Notes under the pieces: model-generated
Told to the model about the DNA's origin: nothing
Seen by the model: the letters and a program-made list of their open reading frames with translations, nothing else
Database searches by the model: none
Shown: positions 24,625 through 34,569 of the stretch, in pieces
Position numbering within the stretch: position 1 is the stretch's first letter
Layout of the letters: every line of letters starts with the position of its first letter
Origin: Brenneria alni
GTDB lineage: Bacteria; Pseudomonadota; Gammaproteobacteria; Enterobacterales; Enterobacteriaceae
Assembly: GCF_003666245.1 (NCBI RefSeq)
Contig: NZ_MJLZ01000035.1
Span: 1-48,840, forward strand
Direction: 5' to 3'
Length of the DNA stretch: 48,840 nucleotides
Translations under genes and position numbers: made by a program

Positions 24625-25623
24625 TCAATCCAAGGCCAGAACGCTCACCCACATCGGCCCCTGCCCTACCGCATAACGCGCCAGCGGCTGTAATGCGCCA
24701 TCGGCACCATTAATACGATACACCTCAATATGCTGTGACTTCTGACCGGCAGAAATCAGGAATTCACCGCTATGGTCAATATTGAAACCGCGAGGCTGTA
24801 TCTCCGTCGGCTGATGCCCACTCAATGACAAGGCGCTGCCATCTTCGGATACCTGGAAAATGCTCAACAAGCTGGCGGTACGATCGCTGATATACAGGAA
24901 GCGGCCATCCGGCGTAATGTGAATATCCGCCGCCCAGCGCGTCTCGGCAAAACCGGCAGGCATCGCATCCAGCGTCTGAACTTTCTGCAATTGACCATCG
25001 GGCGCATTAAGCTGGTAAACATCCACCGAACTGTTCAGTTCGTTCACACAATAGGCAAAATGCTGATTGGGATGGAATGCCATATGGCGCGGCCCCGCTC
25101 CTGCGGCGGTCGTCAATGCCGACAAGTGATGCGCGCTCAGTTCCCCCGCCGGACTCAAATCATACAAACGGATACGATCTTCTTTCAGACAGGGCGCCCA
25201 AACAACCGTATTGGTGGGGTCGATATTGGTGGAGTGACACCCCTCCAGACCGTCCAACTGCTGGATAGGCGCACCAACTACGCCATTCTCGTCAATGGGG
25301 CTGACGCTGACGCAGGCGCCACTGTAGGAAGCGCAGAACAGGAAACGCCCCTGACGATCGGTAGAGAGATGCGTCGGGCTACCGGGTAACGGCGCCGACC
25401 CAGCTTCAGTCAACAATCCTTTATTATCAATACGGTAACTGATAACACTAAACGCCGGACGAACACCCACATATAAATGGCGTTTATCAGGCGCAATCGC
25501 CATCGGCTGTACCTGCCCAGGTACATCAACGATCTGTAATAACGTCAGCCCGCCTTGCGCACCGAGTTGCCACACATGGATCTGCTGACTTTCCGGGCTG
25601 GCGACATATACCACTTGCTGCAT
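24625..25623 (-). CDS. pgl: 6-phosphogluconolactonase
   Basis: A 332-residue seven-bladed propeller lactonase closely matching E. coli Pgl (YbhE): '[14 protein letters not shown]', 'PGQVQPM', '[11 protein letters not shown]', '[12 protein letters not shown]', '[12 protein letters not shown]', '[11 protein letters not shown]', '[10 protein letters not shown]'. It hydrolyses 6-phosphogluconolactone in the pentose phosphate pathway. The ATG at 25623 aligns with the E. coli start and is 6 nt after AGGAG; ATG 25626 is the alternative. Divergent from ybhA as in E. coli. Confidence 0.95.
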   Translation of the reverse strand: MQQVVYVASPESQQIHVWQLGAQGGLTLLQIVDVPGQVQPMAIAPDKRHLYVGVRPAFSVISYRIDNKGLLTEAGSAPLPGSPTHLSTDRQGRFLFCASYSGACVSVSPIDENGVVGAPIQQLDGLEGCHSTNIDPTNTVVWAPCLKEDRIRLYDLSPAGELSAHHLSALTTAAGAGPRHMAFHPNQHFAYCVNELNSSVDVYQLNAPDGQLQKVQTLDAMPAGFAETRWAADIHITPDGRFLYISDRTASLLSIFQVSEDGSALSLSGHQPTEIQPRGFNIDHSGEFLISAGQKSQHIEVYRINGADGALQPLARYAVGQGPMWVSVLALD

Positions 25624-25761
25624 CATATTCTCCTTGTTCATGCGAATGTTACTGCTCAGGCTATGCAGAATTTTTCATCAAAAGCAGCATTTTGCGCAAC
25701 CTGACTTACGGTGTACCATCATCGTCAATCGTTTTATTCTATGACACTTTGCGAGACTACT

Positions 25762-26583
25762 ATGACCTATCGTGTAATTGCACTCGATCTTGACGGAACG
25801 CTTTTGGACAGACAGAAAAAAATCCTGCCGGAATCGCTTGCCGCCCTGGCGCTGGCACGCCAGCAAGGTATAAAAGTGGTTATCGTTACCGGGCGTCACC
25901 ACTCGGCAATTCACCCTTTTTATCAGGCACTGCAACTCGATACTCCCGCCATCTGCTGTAATGGAACCTACGTGTATGATTATCTGTCAGGTCAGGCGTC
26001 ACATACTAACCCGCTGTCTGCCGATCAGGCTAAAAGTGTGCTGAAACTATTGCAAAAGTTTGATATCCACGGCCTGATGTATGCCGATGATGCCATGTAT
26101 TATCAATATCCCACCGGGCATGTTACCCGTACTCAGGCGTGGGCCTCGACATTACCGGAATTGCAACGCCCATCGTTCAAACAGGTGACGGATTTAGTGC
26201 GGCAAACGGATTCGGCGCTGTCTATCTGGAAATTTGCCACCTCCCACGCGGATATCCCTACCTTAAACGATTTCTCCGGCACCGTGGAAAAAGAACTTGG
26301 ATTAGCCTGTGAATGGTCGTGGCTGGATCAGGTCGATATTGCGCAAACCGGCAACAGCAAAGGGAAACTGTTGCAGCAATGGGTTGAAGAGCAAGGTATC
26401 AGTATGAAAGAGGTTGTCGCCTTTGGCGATAACTTTAACGACCGCAGTATGCTGGTCGGGGCAGGACTCGGCGTGGCGATGGGCAACAGCGCCGACGAAA
26501 TCAAAGCCTGTGCCAATCTGGTTATCGGCCACAATGAAGAACCCGGTATCGCTGAGGTGATCCGTACAAGAGTGCTGCAGTAA
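25762..26583 (+). CDS. ybhA: HAD-superfamily (Cof-type) phosphatase YbhA
   Basis: A 273-residue Cof-type HAD hydrolase: motif I 'VIALDLDGTLLD' at the N-terminus, motif II 'VIVTGRHHS', motif IV 'VVAFGDNFNDRSML', and a cap between. E. coli YbhA acts on pyridoxal phosphate and sugar phosphates. Start at 25762 chosen from motif I. Gene order pgl/ybhA/modC confirms the symbol. Confidence 0.93.
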   Translation: MTYRVIALDLDGTLLDRQKKILPESLAALALARQQGIKVVIVTGRHHSAIHPFYQALQLDTPAICCNGTYVYDYLSGQASHTNPLSADQAKSVLKLLQKFDIHGLMYADDAMYYQYPTGHVTRTQAWASTLPELQRPSFKQVTDLVRQTDSALSIWKFATSHADIPTLNDFSGTVEKELGLACEWSWLDQVDIAQTGNSKGKLLQQWVEEQGISMKEVVAFGDNFNDRSMLVGAGLGVAMGNSADEIKACANLVIGHNEEPGIAEVIRTRVLQ

Positions 26584-26592
26584 AATCTGACT

Positions 26593-26622
26593 CGAAACGT
26601 TGCCCCAGCAAATGCAACGTTT
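26593..26622 (+). terminator. Terminator between ybhA and modC
   Basis: AACGTTGC and GCAACGTT form an 8-bp stem followed by TTC, in the 39-bp gap between two convergent genes, so it may serve both. Confidence 0.6.
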
Positions 26623-27681
26623 TCACGCGGTGATCGACACGCTTTTTACCTGCGCGTAGAGCTGCTGATCCGGACGTAGCCCCAGATCATCACGTGCCCA
26701 CGGCGTAATTCTTGCCCACAAGGTTTGATTACCGACAGCGAGCTTAACCTCGATCTGCGCCTCAACGTCAATGCACTCGATCACTCTGGCAGGAAGGATG
26801 TTGCGGATGCTGCTCACCATTGGCGGCTGCAATACCAGAGAGACATCGGCGGCATTGATCCTGATGCGCAGCGGAGTATTAATCGGCGCATCCACTCTTC
26901 CCACCCACAGGTGCCTATCGCCCAGCGACAGCGCCGTCATCGCGTAACGTTCATGGTGCGCAAGCACACGGACATTCAGTATGCTGCTCTGCTCTTCCCG
27001 CGGCAGCCAGGGACGTAACGCACTGCTGGCCCACACCTCCTCCAGTATACCCTGAGCTTTCACTCTGCCCTGATCCAACACCAGTACGCGATCCGCCAGC
27101 CGAAGAATTTCCTCCATACTGTGGCTGACATACAGAATGGGAATATTCACTTCTTTTGCCAGCCGTTCGAGATAGGGCAGCAGCTCGCGTTTTCTCGGCA
27201 AATCGAGGGAGGCCAAAGGCTCATCCATCAGTAGCAGCTCGGGTGCGGTCAATAACGCACGACCAATAGCCACACGCTGTTTTTCACCACCCGACAAGGT
27301 CAGCGGATAGCGATTCAGTATACGTTCAATGCCCAGTAGCCCGACAATATCATCAAACTGCCCGCTCATGGTTCTGGCCATACCATAACGTAGATTTCCG
27401 CGTACACGATAATGAGGAAACAGACGGGCATCCTGAAAAACGTAGCCGACGTGGCGCTTTTCCGGCGGCAGGAAAATATGCCGCCGGGTATCCACCAACA
27501 CATGATCATTAAGCACGATATGCCCTGATGCTGGCCGGGTTAATCCAACAATGGCATTGATTAATGACGTTTTCCCCGCACCAGAGACGCCAAAAACGGC
27601 AGTAATGCCGCTGGCGGGTAAGTCCGCTTTTACGCTGAGATGCAGATCGCCAAGCTGCTGGTTAAAATCGAGTTGCAGCAT
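26623..27681 (-). CDS. modC: Molybdate ABC transporter ATPase
   Basis: 352 residues. ABC ATPase with Walker A '[11 protein letters not shown]', signature '[16 protein letters not shown]', Walker B '[13 protein letters not shown]', and a C-terminal mop/TOBE domain (about 285-350) that binds molybdate and gives feedback control. Last gene of modABC; its ATG overlaps the modB stop by one base. Energises molybdate uptake. Confidence 0.97.
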   Translation of the reverse strand: MLQLDFNQQLGDLHLSVKADLPASGITAVFGVSGAGKTSLINAIVGLTRPASGHIVLNDHVLVDTRRHIFLPPEKRHVGYVFQDARLFPHYRVRGNLRYGMARTMSGQFDDIVGLLGIERILNRYPLTLSGGEKQRVAIGRALLTAPELLLMDEPLASLDLPRKRELLPYLERLAKEVNIPILYVSHSMEEILRLADRVLVLDQGRVKAQGILEEVWASSALRPWLPREEQSSILNVRVLAHHERYAMTALSLGDRHLWVGRVDAPINTPLRIRINAADVSLVLQPPMVSSIRNILPARVIECIDVEAQIEVKLAVGNQTLWARITPWARDDLGLRPDQQLYAQVKSVSITA

Positions 27682-28370
27682 TATCCCCCCAACCGCTTAC
27701 GGCTCCAGTGCGTCAACCATTCCGAAATCAGCAGCGATGCCAGCGAGAGGGCGATCGCAATAATACACAGCCTCGCGGCGGCGGATTCCGCTCCCGGCGT
27801 TTCGATCAGCGTGTACATCGCCAGAGGGATGGTTCTGGTTTCCCCAGGAATATTGGAAACAAAGGTGATGGTGGCACCGAACTCACCCAAAGAACGGGCA
27901 AATGCCAAAACCGTGCCGACGACGATGCCGGGAAACGACAACGGTAAGGTGATGGTGAAAAATACCCGCCAGGGCGCGGCTCCCAGCGTTCGTGCAGCCT
28001 GTTCAAGACGCGTATCCACCGCTTCCAGCGACAAACGTATCGCTCTGACCATCAGGGGAAACGCGACAATGGCTGATGCCAGCGCGGCACCGCGCCAACT
28101 GAAACTAAAACTGAAACCAAACCAGTCGTGCAGCCAGGTGCCAATAATCCCTCGACGCCCCATGACGATCAGCAACAAATAACCAATGACAACCGGCGGC
28201 AACACCAGCGGTAGATGGATGATGCTATCAAGCAGCGATTTACCAGGGAACCGGCAGCGCACCAGAATCCACGCCATCAGTATCCCTAGCGGCAGGCTGC
28301 AAACCACAGCCACCACAGAAACCTTGAGACTCAGTTCAACGGCCTGCCACTCATAGTCACTTAACATCAT
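27681..28370 (-). CDS. modB: Molybdate ABC transporter permease
   Basis: 229 residues, five or so membrane segments, with the permease EAA loop '[27 protein letters not shown]'. Inner-membrane channel of ModABC. Adjoins modA and modC with 1-nt overlaps. Confidence 0.97.
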   Translation of the reverse strand: MMLSDYEWQAVELSLKVSVVAVVCSLPLGILMAWILVRCRFPGKSLLDSIIHLPLVLPPVVIGYLLLIVMGRRGIIGTWLHDWFGFSFSFSWRGAALASAIVAFPLMVRAIRLSLEAVDTRLEQAARTLGAAPWRVFFTITLPLSFPGIVVGTVLAFARSLGEFGATITFVSNIPGETRTIPLAMYTLIETPGAESAAARLCIIAIALSLASLLISEWLTHWSRKRLGG

Positions 28371-29143
28371 TAACGGGGGGTAAATCCATAGCGTTTAAAT
28401 ATCTCAGCGGCTTCCGCCGTTTTCAGGTGGGCGTAAAAAGCCGTCACCTCCCGGTTTGTGTGATCTTTTACTATCGCCATTGGGTATTCCACCGGTTTAT
28501 GGCTGTCCGTCGGGAACAACCCGATAACCTTCACTTTGTCACTGGCAACGACATCCGAACCATACACAATACCCAACGGCGCTTCTTCACGTTCAACCAG
28601 CGCCATTGCGGCACGCACGCTATTTGCGCGCGCCATCAGCGGAGAAAGCTCATCCCAGGCTTTTAAGTTTTGCAATGCTTCTTTGGCATAGATACCGACT
28701 GGCACATGATCCGGGTCGCCAACCGCCAGGCGTCCACCTTTCAACAGACTTTTCCAGTCGGTCTTATCATTAATAGCAATATCTTTTAGCGGGCTGCTCT
28801 TAGGCGCAATCACCACCAGTTCATTACCTAACAGCGTAGAACGGCTATCCGTATCTATCAGCTTTTTATCCTGGATGTAATCCATCCACTGCTGATCTGC
28901 AGAGATAAATATGTTTGCGGGCGCTCCCTGTTCAATCTGACGAGCCAGAGTTGACGATGAGGCAAAAGAGGCGACAACCACAACGTTTTTCTCTTTCTGG
29001 TACTGTGTCGCAATCTCTTGTAATGCGTTAGTCAATGAAGCGGCGGCGAATACCGTCACCTTTTCTTCCGCTGCCGTTGCCGGTACTGCCATTCCCAGAC
29101 TGAACGCCAACGCAGCAAACCATTTTAACCATTGCTGTTTCAT
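28370..29143 (-). CDS. modA: Periplasmic molybdate-binding protein
   Basis: 257 residues with a signal peptide (MKQQWLKWFAALAFSLGMAV, cleavage near ATAAE) and ModA landmarks 'VTVFAAASLTNALQEI', 'FASSSTLARQIEQGAPANIF', 'GDPDHVPVGIYAKEAL'. It binds molybdate or tungstate and delivers it to ModB. Start at 29143 is preceded by GGGAG; the longer frame to 29206 would run through the operator region. First gene of the operon, behind a ModE box. Confidence 0.97.
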   Translation of the reverse strand: MKQQWLKWFAALAFSLGMAVPATAAEEKVTVFAAASLTNALQEIATQYQKEKNVVVVASFASSSTLARQIEQGAPANIFISADQQWMDYIQDKKLIDTDSRSTLLGNELVVIAPKSSPLKDIAINDKTDWKSLLKGGRLAVGDPDHVPVGIYAKEALQNLKAWDELSPLMARANSVRAAMALVEREEAPLGIVYGSDVVASDKVKVIGLFPTDSHKPVEYPMAIVKDHTNREVTAFYAHLKTAEAAEIFKRYGFTPR

Positions 29144-29161
29144 TCCCGTCTCCCGATAACC

Positions 29162-29189
29162 ATCGTTGTGTAATGGATAATATAACGAA
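29162..29189 (-). promoter_or_regulatory. ModE operator of modABC
   Basis: ATCGTTGTGTA on the left and TAATATAACGAA on the right fit the ModE palindrome (ATCGnTATATA-n6-TATATAnCGAT) with few mismatches, just upstream of modA. ModE-molybdate should repress the operon here when molybdate is plentiful. Confidence 0.85.
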
Positions 29190-29244
29190 AATTCAAACAG
29201 TGTCATTCAGTTTATCGGCAACTTACGGGATCATGAGAAGAAGA

Positions 29245-29263
29245 CGTCCGGCAGGACGCCGGA
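29245..29263 (-). terminator. Hairpin between acrZ and modA
   Basis: GTCCGGC and GCCGGAC form an exact 7-bp stem with 5-nt loop; on the minus strand a pyrimidine-rich GTCTTCTTCTC follows. A probable acrZ terminator. Confidence 0.55.
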
Positions 29264-29291
29264 CATCAAAATCGGGGAATGAGAAGTAAAA

Positions 29292-29447
29292 TCAATGCTG
29301 CTTTTTAGCGGTGTGCTCTTCTGTATGACCAATTCTGGAAAGAATGTTAAACACCTCGCCCAGACCATAAATGGAACCCAGAATAATTGCCATCATGACC
29401 GGCACCATAGCTACTGCAAATAGCAGACTTATTAATAAATCCAACAT
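29292..29447 (-). CDS. acrZ: AcrZ, small membrane partner of the AcrAB-TolC pump
   Basis: A 51-residue single-span membrane protein, [19 protein letters not shown]..., matching E. coli AcrZ through 'AIILG', '[10 protein letters not shown]'; the C-terminal tail is polar and variable. AcrZ binds AcrB and alters drug-export specificity. GAGG lies 8 nt upstream. Position directly upstream of modA, same strand, is conserved with E. coli. Confidence 0.95.
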   Translation of the reverse strand: MLDLLISLLFAVAMVPVMMAIILGSIYGLGEVFNILSRIGHTEEHTAKKQH

Positions 29448-29652
29448 GCTTACCTCACTTATCGCAACAGTGACGCCAGTCGCTCACTCAATGAACTGTT
29501 TCACCCTAATCTATCATAGGCATAATAACGGATTGGTAGTCTACTTCAACAACAGAAAATAGTGCTGCCATTCGTGCGATTTGCCCCTGATGAAAAAAAT
29601 GACGACAATACAGGTTATTAAAATCAGCTATAACCCACCCGGACCCTTAGCC

Positions 29653-30444
29653 ATGCAAGCTGAAATCCTTCTTACCCTGAAACTCCAGCAGCGTTTATTT
29701 GCCGATCCGCGCCGAATCGAATTACTCAAACAAATTCGTCATACCGGTTCAATCAGTCGGGGCGCCAAACTGGCAGGGATCAGTTATAAAAGCGCATGGG
29801 ATGCGATCAATGAAATGAATCAGTTAGCGGAACAAACATTAGTTGAGCGCATGACAGGAGGGAAAGGCGGCGGCGGAGCCCAGATTACGCACTATGGTGA
29901 ACGGCTGATTCAGCTTTATGACTTGCTCGCGCAAATTCAGCAAAAGGCCTTTGATGTATTGCAGGAAGACAATTTGCCGCTGGACAGTTTGCTGGCGGCC
30001 ATCGCACGTTTTTCACTACAAACCAGCGCCAGAAATCAGTTTTTTGGAACCGTGCTCGCACGCAGCGATCAAAAGGTGCAGCAGCATCTGGAAATTTTAC
30101 TCGCTGATGGTAAAACGTCGATTAACGCGTTGATTACCCAACAAAGCGCCGAACGCTTACTACTCACACCAGGTAAAGAAGTCTTGGTGCTGGTTAAGGC
30201 TCCCTGGGTAAATTTATGCGTGGGAATGCCGCCGGAGGCTGAAGCGGATAACGTCCTTCATGGGCGGATCAGCAGCATCCAGCCCGGTGCCGAAAACAGC
30301 GAGGTTCTGGTTACCTTGTCGGGGGGGGAAACGCTGTGCGCCACCGTCCCTAATGATGTTGTCGCACAACAACAGCTCAGGCACGATCGGGATGTCAGCG
30401 CTTATTTTAATGCCGATAAAGTCATTATTGCGACACTCTGCTAA
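29653..30444 (+). CDS. modE: Molybdate-responsive transcription regulator
   Basis: 263 residues. N-terminal winged helix-turn-helix ('GSISRGAKLAGISYKSAWDA') and C-terminal di-mop domain with 'SARNQFFGTVLARS' and 'GRISSIQPGAENSEVLVTL'. The start MQAEILLTLKLQQRLFADPR aligns with E. coli ModE, fixing 29653; an upstream in-frame TTG at 29581 is not needed. It represses modABC through the box at 29162-29189 and activates molybdoenzyme genes. Confidence 0.97.
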   Translation: MQAEILLTLKLQQRLFADPRRIELLKQIRHTGSISRGAKLAGISYKSAWDAINEMNQLAEQTLVERMTGGKGGGGAQITHYGERLIQLYDLLAQIQQKAFDVLQEDNLPLDSLLAAIARFSLQTSARNQFFGTVLARSDQKVQQHLEILLADGKTSINALITQQSAERLLLTPGKEVLVLVKAPWVNLCVGMPPEAEADNVLHGRISSIQPGAENSEVLVTLSGGETLCATVPNDVVAQQQLRHDRDVSAYFNADKVIIATLC

Positions 30445-30509
30445 ACCGGCCCTCTGTCTGAGATACCATTAAGTTCCGAATTTTACACCCGTCGTAGGAA
30501 GGTAGAAAA

Positions 30510-31994
30510 ATGTCGTTGTTGCAAATATCGCAGGGGTTATTCCGGCTAAGTGATACCCGCATGTTACGTCTGGATGAACTGACGCTCAGGAAAGATCAAT
30601 GCTGGGCTTTTGTCGGTGCCAACGGCAGCGGAAAATCGGCGCTGGCGCGGGCCTTGTCTGGCGAGTTACCGCTACTGAGCGGTGAGCGCCGATGCGATTT
30701 TCAGCTCATCACCCGGTTGTCATTTGAGCAGTTGCAGCAGTTAGTCTCTGCGGAATGGCAACGCAATAACACTGACATGCTGAGTGCTGATGAAGACGAT
30801 ACCGGGCGCACGACCGCAGAGGTGATTCAGGATACGGTAAACGATCAGGCTCGCTGCCAACGTCTGGCGCAGCAGTTTGATATCGGGCATCTGCTGGATC
30901 GCCGTTTCAAGTATCTTTCCACCGGCGAAACGCGTAAAACCATGCTGTGTCAGGCGCTGATTCCACAGCCGGACTTGCTTATTCTGGACGAACCCTTTGA
31001 CGGACTTGATGTCGCCTCTCGCGAGCAACTTGCCGCACGGCTGCCTGAACTTGCCAATGAGGGCTACACGCTGGTGCTGATCCTCAATCGCTTTGATGAT
31101 ATTCCCGATTTTATCAATCACGTTGGTATTCTTGCCGATTGTACGTTAACCCGTATCGGCAAACGTGAAGACATCCTTTCAGAAGCCCTTATTGCCCAGT
31201 TAGCCTACAGTGAAAAGCTGCAAGGCAGTGCCCTTCCCGAACCGGAAGATCCAAAGCTGTATTCGACGCTTCCCGCCCGCCAACCCCTTATCACGTTGCG
31301 CAATGGCATCGTGCAGTACAACGATCGCCCGATACTGCATGGGCTGACATGGGAGGTGCTGCCCGGCCAGCACTGGCAGATTGTCGGCCCGAATGGCGCA
31401 GGAAAATCCACCCTGTTGAGCCTGATTACCGGCGACCACCCGCAAGGCTACAGCAACGATCTCACGCTGTTTGGCCGCCGGCGAGGAAGCGGAGAAACCA
31501 TCTGGGATATCAAACGGCATATCGGGTACGTCAGCAGCAGCCTGCACCTTGATTATCGCGTCAGTGTCAGCGTGCGTAACGTTATTTTGTCCGGCTTTTT
31601 TGACTCTATCGGCATTTATCAGGCGGTTTCCGACCGCCAGCGCCAGTTGACCGATCAATGGCTGGCCCTGCTGGGCCTTAACGGAGCCATCGCGGATACT
31701 CCGTTCCAATCTTTATCTTGGGGACAACAGCGGCTAACGCTGGTCGCCAGGGCATTAGTTAAGCACCCTGCCTTATTGATCCTTGATGAACCTTTACAGG
31801 GGTTGGATCCCCTTAATCGTCAGTTGGTTCGCCGCTGGCTGGATATCTTGATTGGGGAAGGCGTCACGCAGTTGCTGTTTGTCTCTCATCATGCAGAGGA
31901 TGCACCGCAGTGCATTACGCACAGGCTAACGTTTGTTGCCAGAGATGACGTGTACGACTATCAAACGGAAGAAATTCATCCTGCTTCCCGTTAA
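30510..31994 (+). CDS. modF: Duplicated ABC ATPase ModF
   Basis: 494 residues with two ABC modules. First: 'GANGSGKSAL', 'LSTGETRK', 'LLILDEPFDGLD'. Second: 'GPNGAGKSTL', 'LSWGQQRL', 'LLILDEPLQGLD'. No membrane domain. It follows modE as in E. coli (photorepair-protein/ModF family); the exact role is unclear, possibly molybdate-linked. GAAGG lies before the ATG. Confidence 0.93.
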   Translation: MSLLQISQGLFRLSDTRMLRLDELTLRKDQCWAFVGANGSGKSALARALSGELPLLSGERRCDFQLITRLSFEQLQQLVSAEWQRNNTDMLSADEDDTGRTTAEVIQDTVNDQARCQRLAQQFDIGHLLDRRFKYLSTGETRKTMLCQALIPQPDLLILDEPFDGLDVASREQLAARLPELANEGYTLVLILNRFDDIPDFINHVGILADCTLTRIGKREDILSEALIAQLAYSEKLQGSALPEPEDPKLYSTLPARQPLITLRNGIVQYNDRPILHGLTWEVLPGQHWQIVGPNGAGKSTLLSLITGDHPQGYSNDLTLFGRRRGSGETIWDIKRHIGYVSSSLHLDYRVSVSVRNVILSGFFDSIGIYQAVSDRQRQLTDQWLALLGLNGAIADTPFQSLSWGQQRLTLVARALVKHPALLILDEPLQGLDPLNRQLVRRWLDILIGEGVTQLLFVSHHAEDAPQCITHRLTFVARDDVYDYQTEEIHPASR

Positions 31995-32345
31995 GAAAAG
32001 CGATAAATAAAGATCCCCGATACGCTGATTGATTATCTCATTGCAAATCAGAATGCTGTAATGGACATAATGAAAGGAAATAGGAATGATAACGCTACCA
32101 GTCAAAAAAATTTCAGGTAGAAAACGGCGCTTATTTAAACTGATTCATACTTTGTATTTGCGCTCATCTGTTAAAAAAACGCCGGGAGCGTTTTTCAACC
32201 TTGTGTAACAACGGCCCAGAGAGGAGCGGGTTATCCCGGCCCGCCATAAAAAACCATCGACAACAGGTGCTGTTTTCGCTGTAGATCACCTTTTACAGCC
32301 ACAGGCCATGTTATTTTTTGCCGAATCGTCACAACAGAGGTCATT
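31995..32345 (+). other. modF-galE intergenic region with a terminator hairpin
   Basis: At about 32172-32196 AACGC and GCGTT flank CCGGGA and run into TTTTT, with A-run upstream: a good intrinsic terminator for modF transcription. A 39-codon frame (32086-32208) with GGAAATAGGA before its ATG runs across this hairpin; I do not call it a gene. No galE operator was recognised. Confidence 0.6.
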
Positions 32346-33362
32346 ATGAACGTTCTTGTTACGGGTGGAAGCGGTTACATAGGAAGCCATACCTGCGTAC
32401 AGTTGCTGACCGCCGGGCATCAGCCCATCATTCTCGACAATTTATGCAATAGCAAAGCCAGCGTGGTTAAAACCATTACGCAATTGACGGGGAAAACGCC
32501 TGATTTTTATCAGGGCGATATACGCGACAGCGCGTTGCTGAATGACATTTTTTCCCGCCACGCGATTGAATCCGTGATTCACTTCGCAGGTTTGAAAGCC
32601 GTAGGGGAATCCGTTCAGCAACCGATTGGCTATTATGACAATAATGTTTACGGCACGCTGGTGCTGGTGGAAGCGATGAAGAAAGCCGGTGTAAAAAACC
32701 TGATTTTCAGTTCTTCCGCCACGGTTTATGGCGATCAACCCCAAATTCCCTATCAGGAAAGCTTCCCGACAGGTCATCCTGCCAGCCCTTATGGCCGCAG
32801 CAAGCTGATGGTCGAACAAATTTTGCAGGATCTGCAACACGCCGAACCTGACTGGAGCATCACACTGCTGCGCTATTTCAATCCGGTTGGCGCGCATCCT
32901 TCGGGAGAAATGGGAGAAGATCCACAGGGGGTTCCCAACAATCTGACGCCTTATATCGCGCAGGTTGCCGTTGGCCGCCGTGAGTCATTAGCCATTTTCG
33001 GCAATGATTACCCGACGGCAGACGGCACGGGGGTACGTGATTACATTCATGTTGTCGATCTGGCCGATGGGCATGTCGCGGCTATGAATGCGCTGCAAAA
33101 CCGTGCCGGCGTGCATATTTACAATCTGGGAGCAGGCATCGGCTATAGTGTGTTGCAGGTGGTTGAGGCTTTCAGTCAGGCCTGCGGCAAACCGATTGCC
33201 TATCACTTCGCCCCACGTCGACAGGGCGATCTGGCCGCCTATTGGGCCGATGCGGAAAAAGCAGCCAACGACCTGAACTGGCGGGTAAAACGTTCACTGG
33301 AAGAAATGGCTCAGGATACCTGGCGCTGGCAATCCGCCCATCCTGACGGCTATCCAGACTAA
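32346..33362 (+). CDS. galE: UDP-glucose 4-epimerase
   Basis: 338 residues. N-terminal 'VLVTGGSGYIGSHTCVQLL' (NAD binding), catalytic serine in 'FSSSATVYGDQ' and Y-x3-K in 'PYGRSKLMVE'. Interconverts UDP-glucose and UDP-galactose, supplying sugar for lipopolysaccharide and exopolysaccharide. galM follows after 24 bp, so galT and galK, which normally lie between, are absent here. Confidence 0.97.
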   Translation: MNVLVTGGSGYIGSHTCVQLLTAGHQPIILDNLCNSKASVVKTITQLTGKTPDFYQGDIRDSALLNDIFSRHAIESVIHFAGLKAVGESVQQPIGYYDNNVYGTLVLVEAMKKAGVKNLIFSSSATVYGDQPQIPYQESFPTGHPASPYGRSKLMVEQILQDLQHAEPDWSITLLRYFNPVGAHPSGEMGEDPQGVPNNLTPYIAQVAVGRRESLAIFGNDYPTADGTGVRDYIHVVDLADGHVAAMNALQNRAGVHIYNLGAGIGYSVLQVVEAFSQACGKPIAYHFAPRRQGDLAAYWADAEKAANDLNWRVKRSLEEMAQDTWRWQSAHPDGYPD

Positions 33363-33386
33363 CTTAGCGTGTCACAGGAGCCGATC

Positions 33387-34430
33387 ATGTTGAATGAAAA
33401 AACCACTGCGCTGGCGCCGGACGGTCAGCCATTTCAGTTGACCACATTACAAAATCTGGCTGGTATGCGCGTTTGCTTAATGGACTGGGGCGCCACCTGG
33501 CTTTCCTGTCAGCTTCCCATACAGGACGGTATCCGGGAAGTGCTGCTTGGCTGCGCATCACCTGAACAATATCCACAGCAGAGCGCCTATCTCGGCGCAT
33601 CGATTGGCCGCTATGCCAACCGGATTGCCAATGCCACGGTTCGTTGCGGTGATGAAATCTTTCATCTGACAGCTAATCAGGATGAGCATCAGTTGCATGG
33701 CGGGCCGGAAGGGTTCCACACCCGACGCTGGCGCATTCTCAGCCAGGATGCGTCGCAGGTCACTTATCAGTTGCATTCACCGGATGGCGATCAAGGGTAT
33801 CCGGGTCAGCTTAACGTGCAGGTATGTTATCGGCTGACCGAACATAACGCGCTGGAAATCGAATATCAGGCCGTCTCTGAAAAACATTGCCCGGTGTGCC
33901 TGACCAATCATGCCTATTTTAACCTTGATGGCAGCCCGACCGACATACGTAAACACCAGCTACAGCTGTTCGCGGATTATTACCTGCCGGTAAACCCTGC
34001 GGGTATTCCAAGCGACGATCTTGTTCAGGTACAAGGCACCGGGATGGATTTCCGGCAGCCTAAAACGCTGGAAAAGGACTTTCTACGGGACAAAGACCAG
34101 GTTGCCGTCAGCGGCTACGATCATGCCTATCTGTTGCACAGAACCTGTGGTTCCAGCGAAAGCCCGGCTGCGAATCTGTGGTCGTCCGATGGGCGTGTAT
34201 TAATGAGCGTATTCACCAGCGCACCCGCATTACAGCTCTACAGCGGAAATTTTCTGGCAGGTACGCCATCGCGGGAAGGTGGAACCTATAAAAATTACGC
34301 TGGCATAGCACTGGAAAGCGAATTTCTGCCGGACAGCCCCAATCACCCGGACTGGCCACAGCCAGACTGCTGGTTGAAACCGGGAAAAGTTTATCGCTCT
34401 GACACGACGTACCAGTTTTTTTCTCAGTAA
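33387..34430 (+). CDS. galM: Galactose mutarotase (aldose 1-epimerase)
   Basis: 347 residues, matching E. coli GalM: 'LNEKTTALAPDGQPF', 'MDWGATWLSC', 'GASIGRYANRIANA', catalytic His in 'LTNHAYFNLDG' and Glu in 'ALESEFLPDSPNHP'. Converts beta- to alpha-galactose. ATG 33387 is preceded by AGGAG and aligns with E. coli; an upstream GTG at 33369 is rejected. Directly downstream of galE. Confidence 0.96.
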   Translation: MLNEKTTALAPDGQPFQLTTLQNLAGMRVCLMDWGATWLSCQLPIQDGIREVLLGCASPEQYPQQSAYLGASIGRYANRIANATVRCGDEIFHLTANQDEHQLHGGPEGFHTRRWRILSQDASQVTYQLHSPDGDQGYPGQLNVQVCYRLTEHNALEIEYQAVSEKHCPVCLTNHAYFNLDGSPTDIRKHQLQLFADYYLPVNPAGIPSDDLVQVQGTGMDFRQPKTLEKDFLRDKDQVAVSGYDHAYLLHRTCGSSESPAANLWSSDGRVLMSVFTSAPALQLYSGNFLAGTPSREGGTYKNYAGIALESEFLPDSPNHPDWPQPDCWLKPGKVYRSDTTYQFFSQ

Positions 34431-34569
34431 CGGTTAGATGATTAACATTTAACTTATTGATAACATTGGCGGAGATGCTCTCTGCCAATTTACAAATCTC
34501 TTCAATTCCCTGCTTGCTCCGCGCAAATCCCGGCTATTACACTGCTATTACTTTCTGTAAGGATACGTT

